From Geodermatophilaceae bacterium (GTDB lineage Bacteria; Actinomycetota; Actinomycetes; Mycobacteriales; Geodermatophilaceae): a stretch of DNA of 12,728 bases. Positions 1-6,405 of the stretch are shown here, in pieces (position 1 is the stretch's first letter; each line of letters starts with the position of its first letter). The stretch spans positions 1 through 12,728 of the forward strand of contig JACCUM010000289.1 of the NCBI GenBank assembly GCA_013811805.1. Reading direction: 5' to 3'. Position numbers and translations under genes: made by a program. The notes under the pieces are model-generated. The model was given only the letters and a program-made list of their open reading frames with translations. It did no database searches and was not told the origin of the DNA.

Positions 1-566
1 CGCCCTACGGCCAGGTGTCGGTCTGGCCGGTCGTGCAGACCGTCCAACGGGACGGGATATGCGTCGAGGTGATCGCGCCGGCTCCGCATCTGTCCGAGGA
101 ACTCGCCGGCGTGGCGGCCAACCTCGCCGTGCGGTTGGCCGGTGAACTTGCCGTCGTCGGTGTGCTGGCAGTGGAGTTGTTCGAGACCGCCGACGGCCTG
201 CTGGTCAACGAGTTGGCCATGCGCCCGCACAACAGCGGGCACTGGACGATCGAGGGTGCCCGTACGAGTCAGTTCGAACAGCATCTTCGTGCGGTGCTCG
301 ACTACCCACTGGGCGCGACGACCATGACCGCCCCTTGGGTCGTCATGGTCAACCTCCTCGGCGGACCCGCCGGCGGGATGGGGATCGACGAGCGCGTACA
401 CCACGCGATGGCCCAGTGGCCGGACGTGAAGCTGCACCTGTACGGCAAATCGCCGCGACCCGGTCGCAAGCTGGGGCACGTCACCGCTCTGGGCTCCGAC
501 TTCGCCGAAGTACGCGCCCGGGCGGCAGCCGCAGCCCAGTATCTGCATCAGGGAGGACACCCGTGA
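1..566 (+). CDS. purK: 5-(carboxyamino)imidazole ribonucleotide synthase, C-terminal part (PurK)
   Basis: PurK is the ATP-dependent ATP-grasp enzyme that carboxylates aminoimidazole ribonucleotide to N5-CAIR in cytosolic purine synthesis. Only the last 188 residues are in the window; the reading frame is open from base 3 and the start lies upstream. The visible part covers the end of the ATP-grasp domain and the C-terminal domain. The signature NELAMRPHNSGHWTIEGAR, followed by SQFEQHLRAV, is characteristic of PurK. The gene ends at TGA 564-566 and overlaps the purE start by 4 bp (GTGA), so the two are probably translationally coupled. I see no lesion in the visible part. Identification is secure; only the 5' truncation by the window edge limits the call. 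Confidence 0.95.
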   Translation, partial: PYGQVSVWPVVQTVQRDGICVEVIAPAPHLSEELAGVAANLAVRLAGELAVVGVLAVELFETADGLLVNELAMRPHNSGHWTIEGARTSQFEQHLRAVLDYPLGATTMTAPWVVMVNLLGGPAGGMGIDERVHHAMAQWPDVKLHLYGKSPRPGRKLGHVTALGSDFAEVRARAAAAAQYLHQGGHP

Positions 567-1105
567 ACGACCCGTCGGGACACGGCGGTGAGCAGATCAG
601 GATCTCGGTGATCATGGGCAGCGACTCCGACTGGACCGTGATGAGCGCGGCTGCCGATGCGCTGCACGAGTACGGCGTCGCCCACGAGGTGCGCGTCATA
701 TCCGCCCACCGGACACCTCGGGACATGCTGGACTACGCCGCCAATGCGGTAGGCCGTGGTCTACAGGTGATCATCGCCGGGGCCGGGGGAGCGGCCCATC
801 TGCCTGGCATGGTCGCCTCGGCCACCACGCTGCCGGTTATCGGTGTTCCGGTCCCGCTGGGCCAGCTCGACGGCTTGGACTCGCTGCTGTCCATCGTCCA
901 GATGCCGGCCGGTGTGCCGGTCGCCACGGTCGGCATCGGCGCTGCCCGCAACGCGGGATTGCTGGCCGTAAGGATCCTGGCCGGCCATGATCTCGAACTC
1001 CGCCGGGCACTCGATCATGCAGCGGACCAACTCGCAGAGACGGTGCGGGACAAGGATGAAAGCCTTCGTCAACGACGCGCGAAGCAGCGTCTGGGACCCG
1101 GCTGA
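563..1105 (+). CDS. purE: N5-CAIR mutase, class I PurE
   Basis: PurE converts N5-CAIR to CAIR, the step directly after PurK. The 180-residue product has the class I landmarks: MGSDSDW at residues 18-24, SAHRTP at 47-52 with the catalytic His at 49, AGAGGAAHLPGM at 72-83, and the loop from about 96 onward with LDGLDSLLSIVQMPAG. I chose the GTG at 563 because a GGAGG lies 6 bp upstream (552-556) and it overlaps the purK stop by 4 bp, giving a normal family N-terminus. The reading frame is open further upstream, but that stretch only shadows purK. The basic C-terminal tail after residue 160 is a little longer than the enzyme core needs. The protein is normally a cytosolic homo-octamer (family knowledge). 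Confidence 0.96.
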   Translation: MNDPSGHGGEQIRISVIMGSDSDWTVMSAAADALHEYGVAHEVRVISAHRTPRDMLDYAANAVGRGLQVIIAGAGGAAHLPGMVASATTLPVIGVPVPLGQLDGLDSLLSIVQMPAGVPVATVGIGAARNAGLLAVRILAGHDLELRRALDHAADQLAETVRDKDESLRQRRAKQRLGPG

Positions 1106-1107
1106 GC

Positions 1108-1113
1108 TAGCCT
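1108..1113 (+). promoter_or_regulatory. possible -10 element for a leaderless acyl-CoA dehydrogenase transcript
   Basis: TAGCCT fits the actinobacterial TAnnnT -10 pattern. It sits just upstream of the acyl-CoA dehydrogenase start, which has no Shine-Dalgarno-like sequence. A transcript beginning 7 nt after the hexamer would start exactly at the second ATG (1120). This is inferred from spacing alone; I see no convincing -35 element. Confidence 0.35.
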
Positions 1114-1116
1114 CGA

Positions 1117-2280
1117 ATGATGACCATGACCTCAACCCCCAGCGCCTATCAGCTCAGCGACGAGCAAGTCATGGTCCGGCAGGCAGTGCGGGCCCTGGCC
1201 GAGGGGCAGATCGCGCCCCATGCCGCAGATGTGGACGAGCACAGCCGTTTTCCGGACGAGGCACACCAGGCCCTGACCCGCGCTGGCTTCCATGCCGTAC
1301 ATCTGCCAGAGCAGTACGGCGGCGCCGGTGCGGATGCCATCTCGACCTGCATCGTGATCGAGGAGGTCGCGCGGGTCTGTGCGAGTTCCTCGCTTATCCC
1401 GGCGGTCAACAAGCTCGGCACGACACCGGTGCTGCTGTCTGGCTCGGAGGAGCTGAAGAAGCAGGTGCTGCCAGGCGTCGCGGCCGGAGAGGAGATGTTC
1501 TCCTATGCGCTCTCAGAGCGGGAAGCCGGTTCTGACGCCGCCGCCATGAAGACCCGAGCGCGCCGGGACGGTGACCATTGGGTGCTCAACGGCACCAAGG
1601 CATGGATCACCAATGCTGGTGTCTCCCAATGGTACACCGTCATGGCGGTGACCGAACCGGGCAAGGGAGCAAATGGCATCTCCGCATTTGTCGTGCACCT
1701 CGACGACCCCGGGTTCGAGGTGGGTACGAAGGAACGCAAACTCGGGATCAAGGGCTCGCCGACCTGCGAGATCCACTTCACCGACTGCACCATTCCGGCA
1801 GAGCGGATCATCGGTGAGCCTGGGACCGGCTTCAAGACCGCGCTGAAGACCCTGGACCAGACCAGGCCCACGGTGGGCGCTCAAGCGGTCGGCATCGCGC
1901 AGGGCGCACTGGATGCGGCGATCGGATATGCCAACGAACGTAAGCAGTTCGAAAAGACGATCGGCGAGTTCCAGGGCGTCCAGTTCATGCTCGCGGACAT
2001 GGCGATGCAGATCGAGGCGGCCCGGCACCTGGTCTACGTCGCCGCTGCGACCGCGGAGAGCGGCGGGGATGTCGGCATCCTGGCCGCGGCCAGCAAGTGT
2101 TTCGCCTCGGACGTGGCGATGAAGGTCACCACCGATGCCGTGCAGCTCTTCGGCGGGGCTGGGTACACCAAGGACTTCCCGGTGGAGCGGATGATGCGGG
2201 ATGCCAAGATCACCCAGATCTACGAGGGCACCAACCAGATCCAGCGGGTGGTCATGGCCCGCAAGCTCCTCCGCCGCTAG
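1117..2280 (+). CDS. acyl-CoA dehydrogenase (FadE25-like)
   Basis: This 387-residue protein is a complete FAD-dependent acyl-CoA dehydrogenase that introduces an alpha-beta double bond into an acyl-CoA and passes electrons to ETF. The N-terminal helical domain is followed by the first family signature (YALSEREAGSDAAAMKTRA) in the flavin-binding middle part. The C-terminal helical domain holds YANERKQFEKTIGEFQGVQF and QLFGGAGYTKDFPVERMMRD. The catalytic base is most likely Glu370 in QIYEGTNQIQR, the position used by short- and medium-chain enzymes. Three ATGs (1117, 1120, 1126) compete as start, and none has a ribosome-binding site. The gene follows purE by only 11 bp, as fadE25 does in mycobacteria. 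Substrate chain length or branching cannot be read from the sequence; a short or branched substrate is plausible. Confidence 0.93.
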   Translation: MMTMTSTPSAYQLSDEQVMVRQAVRALAEGQIAPHAADVDEHSRFPDEAHQALTRAGFHAVHLPEQYGGAGADAISTCIVIEEVARVCASSSLIPAVNKLGTTPVLLSGSEELKKQVLPGVAAGEEMFSYALSEREAGSDAAAMKTRARRDGDHWVLNGTKAWITNAGVSQWYTVMAVTEPGKGANGISAFVVHLDDPGFEVGTKERKLGIKGSPTCEIHFTDCTIPAERIIGEPGTGFKTALKTLDQTRPTVGAQAVGIAQGALDAAIGYANERKQFEKTIGEFQGVQFMLADMAMQIEAARHLVYVAAATAESGGDVGILAAASKCFASDVAMKVTTDAVQLFGGAGYTKDFPVERMMRDAKITQIYEGTNQIQRVVMARKLLRR

Positions 2281-2313
2281 ACAAGGCTGCCCTCACCCGG
2301 GGACCTTCTCGGG

Positions 2314-2333
2314 GACTTTCTCCGGAGAAAGTC
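2314..2333. repeat. perfect 20-bp palindrome, copy 1 of the paired TTCTCCGGAGAA elements
   Basis: GACTTTCTCCGGAGAAAGTC is identical to its own reverse complement. It lies between the convergent acyl-CoA dehydrogenase and CoA-transferase genes, so its RNA hairpin could stop transcripts from both sides. There is no adjacent T tract, so this is not a classical intrinsic terminator. It shares the 15-base core TTCTCCGGAGAAAGT with the second element downstream. Confidence 0.85.
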
Positions 2334-2350
2334 ACATCTGGCCCGCTGCA

Positions 2351-2380
2351 GACCGCACATTCTCCGGAGAAAGTGCGGTC
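2351..2380. repeat. 30-bp near-perfect palindrome, copy 2 of the paired TTCTCCGGAGAA elements
   Basis: Arms 2351-2365 and 2366-2380 pair completely except for one A/A mismatch (2359 against 2372). The core is the same TTCTCCGGAGAA as in the first palindrome, but the outer arms (GACCGCAC / GTGCGGTC) are unrelated to the outer bases of copy 1. The centres of the two elements are 42 bp apart. The likely role is a bidirectional terminator, a protein-binding dyad, or a dispersed repeat; the sequence alone does not decide. Confidence 0.85.
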
Positions 2381-2401
2381 GGGGGCCGACCCGAGTACCG
2401 A

Positions 2402-3076
2402 TCAGCCTGTGGCGGCGGGGATGATCATCGCCGCTGGTGTTGCCTCGACGATCAGGTCGGCTCCCGTCGCCTTGACGACGTCGTCGGCGCTGATCCCCGG
2501 TGCGACCTCACGAAGCACCAGCCCGGCGTCGGTAACGTCGAGGACGGCCAGATCAGTGATGATCCGGTCGACGCAGGCGCGTCCGGTGTAGGGCAGGTCG
2601 CACTCGTTGAGAATCTTCGGTGACCCGTCGCGCGCAACATGTTCCATCATCACGATGACCCGTCGGGCGCCGTGGACCAGGTCCATCGCACCGCCCATGC
2701 CCTTGACCATCTTTCCGGGGATCATCCAGTTGGACAGGTCCCCAGTTCGGCTGACCTGCATGGCCCCGAGGATCGCCACGTCGATGTGGCCGCCACGGAT
2801 CATCCCGAAGCTCAGCGCGGAGTCGAAGAAGGCCGCACCTGGCAGCAGCGTGACGGTTTCCTTGCCGGCGTTGATCAGGTCGGGATCTTCCTCGCCGTCG
2901 AACGGGTACGGCCCGACGCCGAGGATTCCGTTCTCGCTCTGCAGCACGACGTGTATGCCGTCCGGGATGTAGTTGGGCACCAGCGTCGGCATCCCGATTC
3001 CGAGGTTGACGTACTGCCCGTCCTGGAGGTCGGCAGCGACTCGGGCGGCGAGTTCGGTACGGCTCAGTGCCATCAT
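2402..3076 (-). CDS. 3-oxoacid CoA-transferase subunit B
   Basis: This is the beta subunit of a family I CoA-transferase, which moves CoA between an acyl-CoA (often succinyl- or acetyl-CoA) and a 3-oxoacid through an enzyme-glutamyl-CoA intermediate. The catalytic Glu is residue 48 in LQSENGILGVGPYP, the expected SENG motif. Further conserved stretches include YVNLGIGMPTLVPNY near the N-terminus and MGGAMDLVHGARRVIVMMEH in the middle. At 224 residues it has full family length. Its ATG (3076-3074) overlaps the TGA of subunit A; a second ATG follows at once, and GGAG lies about 7 nt upstream. The two subunits must assemble for activity, so coupled translation makes sense. Acetoacetate, 3-oxoadipate or another ketoacid could be the substrate; no ring-cleavage genes are nearby to favour 3-oxoadipate. 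Confidence 0.93.
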   Translation of the reverse strand: MMALSRTELAARVAADLQDGQYVNLGIGMPTLVPNYIPDGIHVVLQSENGILGVGPYPFDGEEDPDLINAGKETVTLLPGAAFFDSALSFGMIRGGHIDVAILGAMQVSRTGDLSNWMIPGKMVKGMGGAMDLVHGARRVIVMMEHVARDGSPKILNECDLPYTGRACVDRIITDLAVLDVTDAGLVLREVAPGISADDVVKATGADLIVEATPAAMIIPAATG

Positions 3077-3876
3077 GCTGCTCCGGCTTCGACCCGGTCA
3101 GGCGTCCCGATCAGCACGGCAGCGCCCGGCCGGGGTCGTACGGTGCGCTTCTCGATCGGCTTGTCCTGTGCGCTGACCTGCACCACCCGCTGCACGAAGA
3201 CGCCGGGGGTGTGCACGGTCTCTGGCTTGATCTCCCCGGGCTCGACGATGACCTCGACCTCGGCGATCGTCATCCGGCCGGACATGGCGCAGAGGTTGTT
3301 GAAGTTGCCGGCCGACTCGCGGTAGACGAGGTTGCCGTGCCGGTCACCCTTCCAGGCTCGTACGAGTCCGAAATCCGCGATGAGGGCGCGCTCCATTGCA
3401 TACATCTGCCCGTCGAACTCGCGGACCTCGCGCGGCGGGCTCGCCAGGGCCACGGTGCCGTCGGAGTTGTACCGCATCGGTACGCCGCCGTCGGCGATCT
3501 GAGTGCCGACGCCGGTGGGGGTGAAGAAGGCCGGGATACCACAGCCGCCGGCCCGTAGCCGTTCGGCGAGGGTGCCCTGCGGGGTGAGTTCGACCTCCAG
3601 TTCGCCGGAGAGGAACTGCCGCGCAAACTCCTTGTTCTCACCGACGTAGGAACTGACCGTGCGGCGGATGCGGTGTGCGGCGAGCAGCGTCCCGAGTCCC
3701 CAACCGTCGACGCCACAGTTGTTGGAGTAGGTCTCCAGATCGCTGGCCCCTTGCTCGTACAAGGCGTTGATCAGCACGATCGGCACGCCGCAGAGCCCGA
3801 AGCCGCCGACGGCCAGAGTGGCCCCAGACGGGATGTCAGCCACCGCCTCAGCGGCGCTGTCCATGACCTTGTTCAC
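3073..3876 (-). CDS. 3-oxoacid CoA-transferase subunit A
   Basis: This is the alpha subunit partner of the downstream B subunit, 267 residues from the chosen GTG. Family landmarks are LAVGGFGLCGVPIVLINAL at about residues 21-39, the SNNCGVDGWGLGTLL stretch at 51-65, the GGCGIPAFFTPTGVGT loop at 110-125, and GEIKPETVHTPGVFVQRV at 214-231. I chose GTG 3876-3874 because an AGGTGAGG sequence ends 7 nt upstream. The in-frame GTG two codons earlier (3882) lies too close to that site, and ATG 3864 would trim the N-terminus. The open frame continues far upstream only as a shadow of the TIGR03089 gene. It starts 26 bp after that gene's stop, so it is probably co-transcribed with it. Confidence 0.93.
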   Translation of the reverse strand: MNKVMDSAAEAVADIPSGATLAVGGFGLCGVPIVLINALYEQGASDLETYSNNCGVDGWGLGTLLAAHRIRRTVSSYVGENKEFARQFLSGELEVELTPQGTLAERLRAGGCGIPAFFTPTGVGTQIADGGVPMRYNSDGTVALASPPREVREFDGQMYAMERALIADFGLVRAWKGDRHGNLVYRESAGNFNNLCAMSGRMTIAEVEVIVEPGEIKPETVHTPGVFVQRVVQVSAQDKPIEKRTVRPRPGAAVLIGTPDRVEAGAA

Positions 3877-3902
3877 GCACACCTCACCTTGCCTAGGACC
3901 AG

Positions 3903-4673
3903 CTATCCACCCAGTACGGGGATTCCTGGCAGCTCGATCCCGAGCGTAGCCGTGACCTTCTCCGAGGCGGCCCGGGCCGCGAGCCGATCTGATTGCGCAT
4001 CGGTGACCAGGACGATGCTGTTGGCCGCAGCCAGCGGAGCGAGCAGCCAGGCGACCGGCCCGGCGGCCACGGCGAGATCTCGGCTGACCATGATCCGGCC
4101 TTCTGCGAGCATTCCCAGCCGCGCGGCCAACTCGGTCGCGGCGCTGACGAGTCCCTCGTGGCTGAGCTCGAGGCTGCCGGCGGTCAGGGCCGGGGCGGCC
4201 GGGTCCACCGGGATCGACGGCCGGAACTGATCGCCGTACCCGCCGATCTCCCGGGCATAGTCGGTGATGGCCCGCCACTGGGCCGAAAGGCCACGACCGA
4301 ACGGGTGAAGGGTCATGCCGACGACGTCGCAGCGGACATCGGCGTAAGCAATCAGGTCAGCTTCGGTGCAGAACACGGCATCTGGTTGAACGGCCGCGTC
4401 GATGTCTGGGTAGTCCATGACTCGATGGCCAGCGGCCCAGGCGCCCAACAGGACTGCGGCGCTTTGCCAGTGCGGCGGCAACACGACCGCGATGCTCGCA
4501 TCGTGGTCGAGACCGAGGCCGTCGTTGAGCAAATTGGCGGTCTTGGCGACCCAGTTGTCCAGGGTGGTGGCCGACAGCTCGGTCCGCTCGCCGGTGGCGT
4601 CGTCGTAATAGGTGAGCAGCGGGCCGGCCGGATCGCGAGTCAGCGCGCCGGCGAACAACTCCGAGGCGATCAT
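3903..4673 (-). CDS. TIGR03089 family protein (adenylation-domain-related, function unknown)
   Basis: This 256-residue protein matches my recollection of the actinobacterial TIGR03089 family, represented in mycobacteria beside the LCP gene. Residues about 31-50 (RTELSATTLDNWVAKTANLL) and 62-82 (AVVLPPHWQSAAVLLGAWAA) resemble the first two core motifs of the acyl-adenylate-forming superfamily. I do not find the Ser/Thr/Gly-rich ATP-binding loop, the later YxTGD-type motif or the C-terminal catalytic Lys. The protein is about half the size of an AMP-forming ligase, so it is probably not a complete ligase. ATG 4673 is the best start; no clear ribosome-binding site is visible. It begins 31 bp after the LCP stop. 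No substrate or partner can be named. Confidence 0.8.
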   Translation of the reverse strand: MIASELFAGALTRDPAGPLLTYYDDATGERTELSATTLDNWVAKTANLLNDGLGLDHDASIAVVLPPHWQSAAVLLGAWAAGHRVMDYPDIDAAVQPDAVFCTEADLIAYADVRCDVVGMTLHPFGRGLSAQWRAITDYAREIGGYGDQFRPSIPVDPAAPALTAGSLELSHEGLVSAATELAARLGMLAEGRIMVSRDLAVAAGPVAWLLAPLAAANSIVLVTDAQSDRLAARAASEKVTATLGIELPGIPVLGG

Positions 4674-4704
4674 GACGCGCCCACGTCGCTCGCGCCCGAT
4701 CGGC

Positions 4705-6258
4705 TCAGTTGATGCATCCGGTGTCGGCGGCAGTACGAGGTACCTCCGCCGCGCCGGCATCGGGCACCTCGGCCGGGTCGACGGCCTGGCCGACCCCGTT
4801 GAAGTCGGAGCCGAGTACCAGCTGGACGTCGTTGCCTTCCAGGCCGGCATCCGTACGGACCACCGCACCGGGGATGGAACCGGCCAACGTTGCTGCCTGG
4901 CTCTCCTGGCCTTCGGCGTACCGGATCTCGGTCTGGATGTAGTCGCTGGAGTCGGCGTTGCCGGTCGAGCTGACGACGAAACCGGCGGCCTCGAGTTCGC
5001 TCTGGGTCTGCGCCGCGAGGCCGCCGGCACCGGAGCCGTTGAAGACAGAGACGCTTACCTCACCGGGATCGACGAGTTCCGGCGCGGCTGGAGGGGCCAC
5101 CACGAGGTCACCGGCCGTCAGGTTGGCGAAGAAGTCGTACAGCACCTCGCGTTCCTCGGGAATCACGATGGACAGGCCGTCCTCGGTGCCGACTCCGCGA
5201 TTGGGCATCGTCTGGAAGTTGACCGTGCCTGCGGTCACGGCCTGCATCTGCTCGGCCAGGCCGAACAAGTCCAGCTCGGCGTCCACGGTCAGGGCCTGAG
5301 AGGCCGCCTCGACCAGGTCCCGCTGCAGACCGAGATCGAAGAAGACCTCCTGGGAGAGCAGCGTGCTGACCATCCCGCCGATGAAGACCTGCTGGCGAAC
5401 GATCCGGTCGAGGTCACCGCGCGGAAGTCCGTCTCGCTGCCGGACGAAGGCCAGCGCCTGCGGGCCGCTGATCTCCTGCGCTCCGGCGGGCAGGTTGATG
5501 CCGGACTTGGGCTCCTGCTGGGCCTGACAGAGATTGACCGGCACACCGCCGACGATGTCGGTGAGCAGGACGAAGCCGAACAGATCGATCGAGACGTAAT
5601 GGTCGATGGTCAGGCCGCTGATCGAACTGATCGTCTGGATCAGCTTCCGCGCGCCGAAGGCAGCCCGTTCATCGTCGGTGCTGTCAGCCGGCGGGTCCTC
5701 GCTGTAGCCCAGGGCAAAGGCCGAGTTGAGCTTGTGCGTGCCGTAGCCGGGCACGTCGACGTAGGAATCCCGTGGAAAGGACACGAACGAGGCCAGGCTG
5801 CCGTCGGCCGGTACGTGCAACAGGATCATCGTGTCGGTGTTCATCCCGGGCTCGAGACTGACGCCGAGCTCGGTGAGCTGTTCGGGCGTGAGGTTGGTCC
5901 GGTTGTCGTTCCCGACGATGAGGATGTTCGTCGCGTCGGCATCGCCGCCGCCCACGTTGTCGTTTCCGTCGGTGGGAATGACGTCCTGCCGGGAGAGGTT
6001 CTGCTCGGCGACCCGGGTGAGGTACCAGCCCCAACCACTGGCTCCGAGCAGAATGAGCGAGAGCAGGCCGGCCACCAACCGGGCGCTGACGAACAATCTG
6101 CCGCGGCTGCGTGACGGGGACGGTTGCCTGTCGTCGGACGGTCGGGACGAGCGTTCCGGACGGCTGCCGCTGGCGTGTGGGGGCGGCGCTGATGCGCGGC
6201 CGGACCGAGGATCGAGATTAGGCGGTAGTCGACGTCCCCCCTCGTGGCCGTCGGTCAT
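4705..6258 (-). CDS. LCP (LytR-CpsA-Psr) family protein with C-terminal LytR_C domain
   Basis: LCP proteins are membrane-anchored phosphotransferases that attach undecaprenyl-linked glycopolymers to peptidoglycan outside the membrane. This 517-residue example has a disordered, Pro/Ser/Arg-rich cytoplasmic N-terminus (1-54), one membrane helix (about 55-80) and the LCP domain (about 110-300). Expected catalytic and lipid-phosphate contacts are present: the NTDTM Asp (142), FPRDS (161-165), ALAFVRQR (268-275) and GDLDRIVRQQ (281-290). A LytR_C domain follows (about 400-486), opening with VSVSVFNGSGAGGL. NILIVGNDNR replaces the more usual GSDSR form. Cys244 and Cys515 are the only visible cysteines, and whether they pair is unknown. 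The start ATG sits 7 nt after a TACTCT, suggesting a leaderless message. It heads the minus-strand unit and diverges from manC. Confidence 0.93.
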   Translation of the reverse strand: MTDGHEGGRRLPPNLDPRSGRASAPPPHASGSRPERSSRPSDDRQPSPSRSRGRLFVSARLVAGLLSLILLGASGWGWYLTRVAEQNLSRQDVIPTDGNDNVGGGDADATNILIVGNDNRTNLTPEQLTELGVSLEPGMNTDTMILLHVPADGSLASFVSFPRDSYVDVPGYGTHKLNSAFALGYSEDPPADSTDDERAAFGARKLIQTISSISGLTIDHYVSIDLFGFVLLTDIVGGVPVNLCQAQQEPKSGINLPAGAQEISGPQALAFVRQRDGLPRGDLDRIVRQQVFIGGMVSTLLSQEVFFDLGLQRDLVEAASQALTVDAELDLFGLAEQMQAVTAGTVNFQTMPNRGVGTEDGLSIVIPEEREVLYDFFANLTAGDLVVAPPAAPELVDPGEVSVSVFNGSGAGGLAAQTQSELEAAGFVVSSTGNADSSDYIQTEIRYAEGQESQAATLAGSIPGAVVRTDAGLEGNDVQLVLGSDFNGVGQAVDPAEVPDAGAAEVPRTAADTGCIN

Positions 6259-6265
6259 CAGCCCG

Positions 6266-6271
6266 AGAGTA
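6266..6271 (-). promoter_or_regulatory. -10 element of a leaderless LCP promoter
   Basis: On the minus strand TACTCT (TAnnnT type) is followed by 7 nt and then the ATG at 6258, so transcription would begin at the A of the start codon. No Shine-Dalgarno sequence precedes the ATG, which agrees with leaderless translation. The -35 region is not recognisable. This would drive the LCP, TIGR03089 and CoA-transferase genes. Confidence 0.5.
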
Positions 6272-6392
6272 CCTGCGCTGATCCGTGCAGCCGGGGTCCT
6301 CGCGTACCCGGCCAGTCGGCCGACGACCGTGCGGTCCGGGTTGAACCGTCTCGCGTCGCAACGCCGCGCGGCAACTCATCGGCGGTGATCCC

Positions 6393-6398
6393 TAGGCT
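6393..6398 (+). promoter_or_regulatory. -10 element of a leaderless manC promoter
   Basis: TAGGCT (TAnnnT type) is followed by 7 nt and then the GTG at 6406, so the predicted transcript starts on the start codon itself. This fixes the choice of start for manC, whose frame is open further upstream. It forms a back-to-back pair with the LCP promoter about 120 bp away. Confidence 0.5.
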
Positions 6399-6405
6399 GG
6401 GCCGG

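Noticed and set aside
4612..6114. 500-codon plus-strand open frame across the LCP gene
   Set aside because: Antisense shadow of LCP and the start of TIGR03089; no recognisable domain and no start signal.
6244..6405. 54-codon upstream extension of manC from 6244
   Set aside because: It would overlap the LCP start and both promoter elements and has no conserved residues; GTG 6406 fits the promoter spacing.
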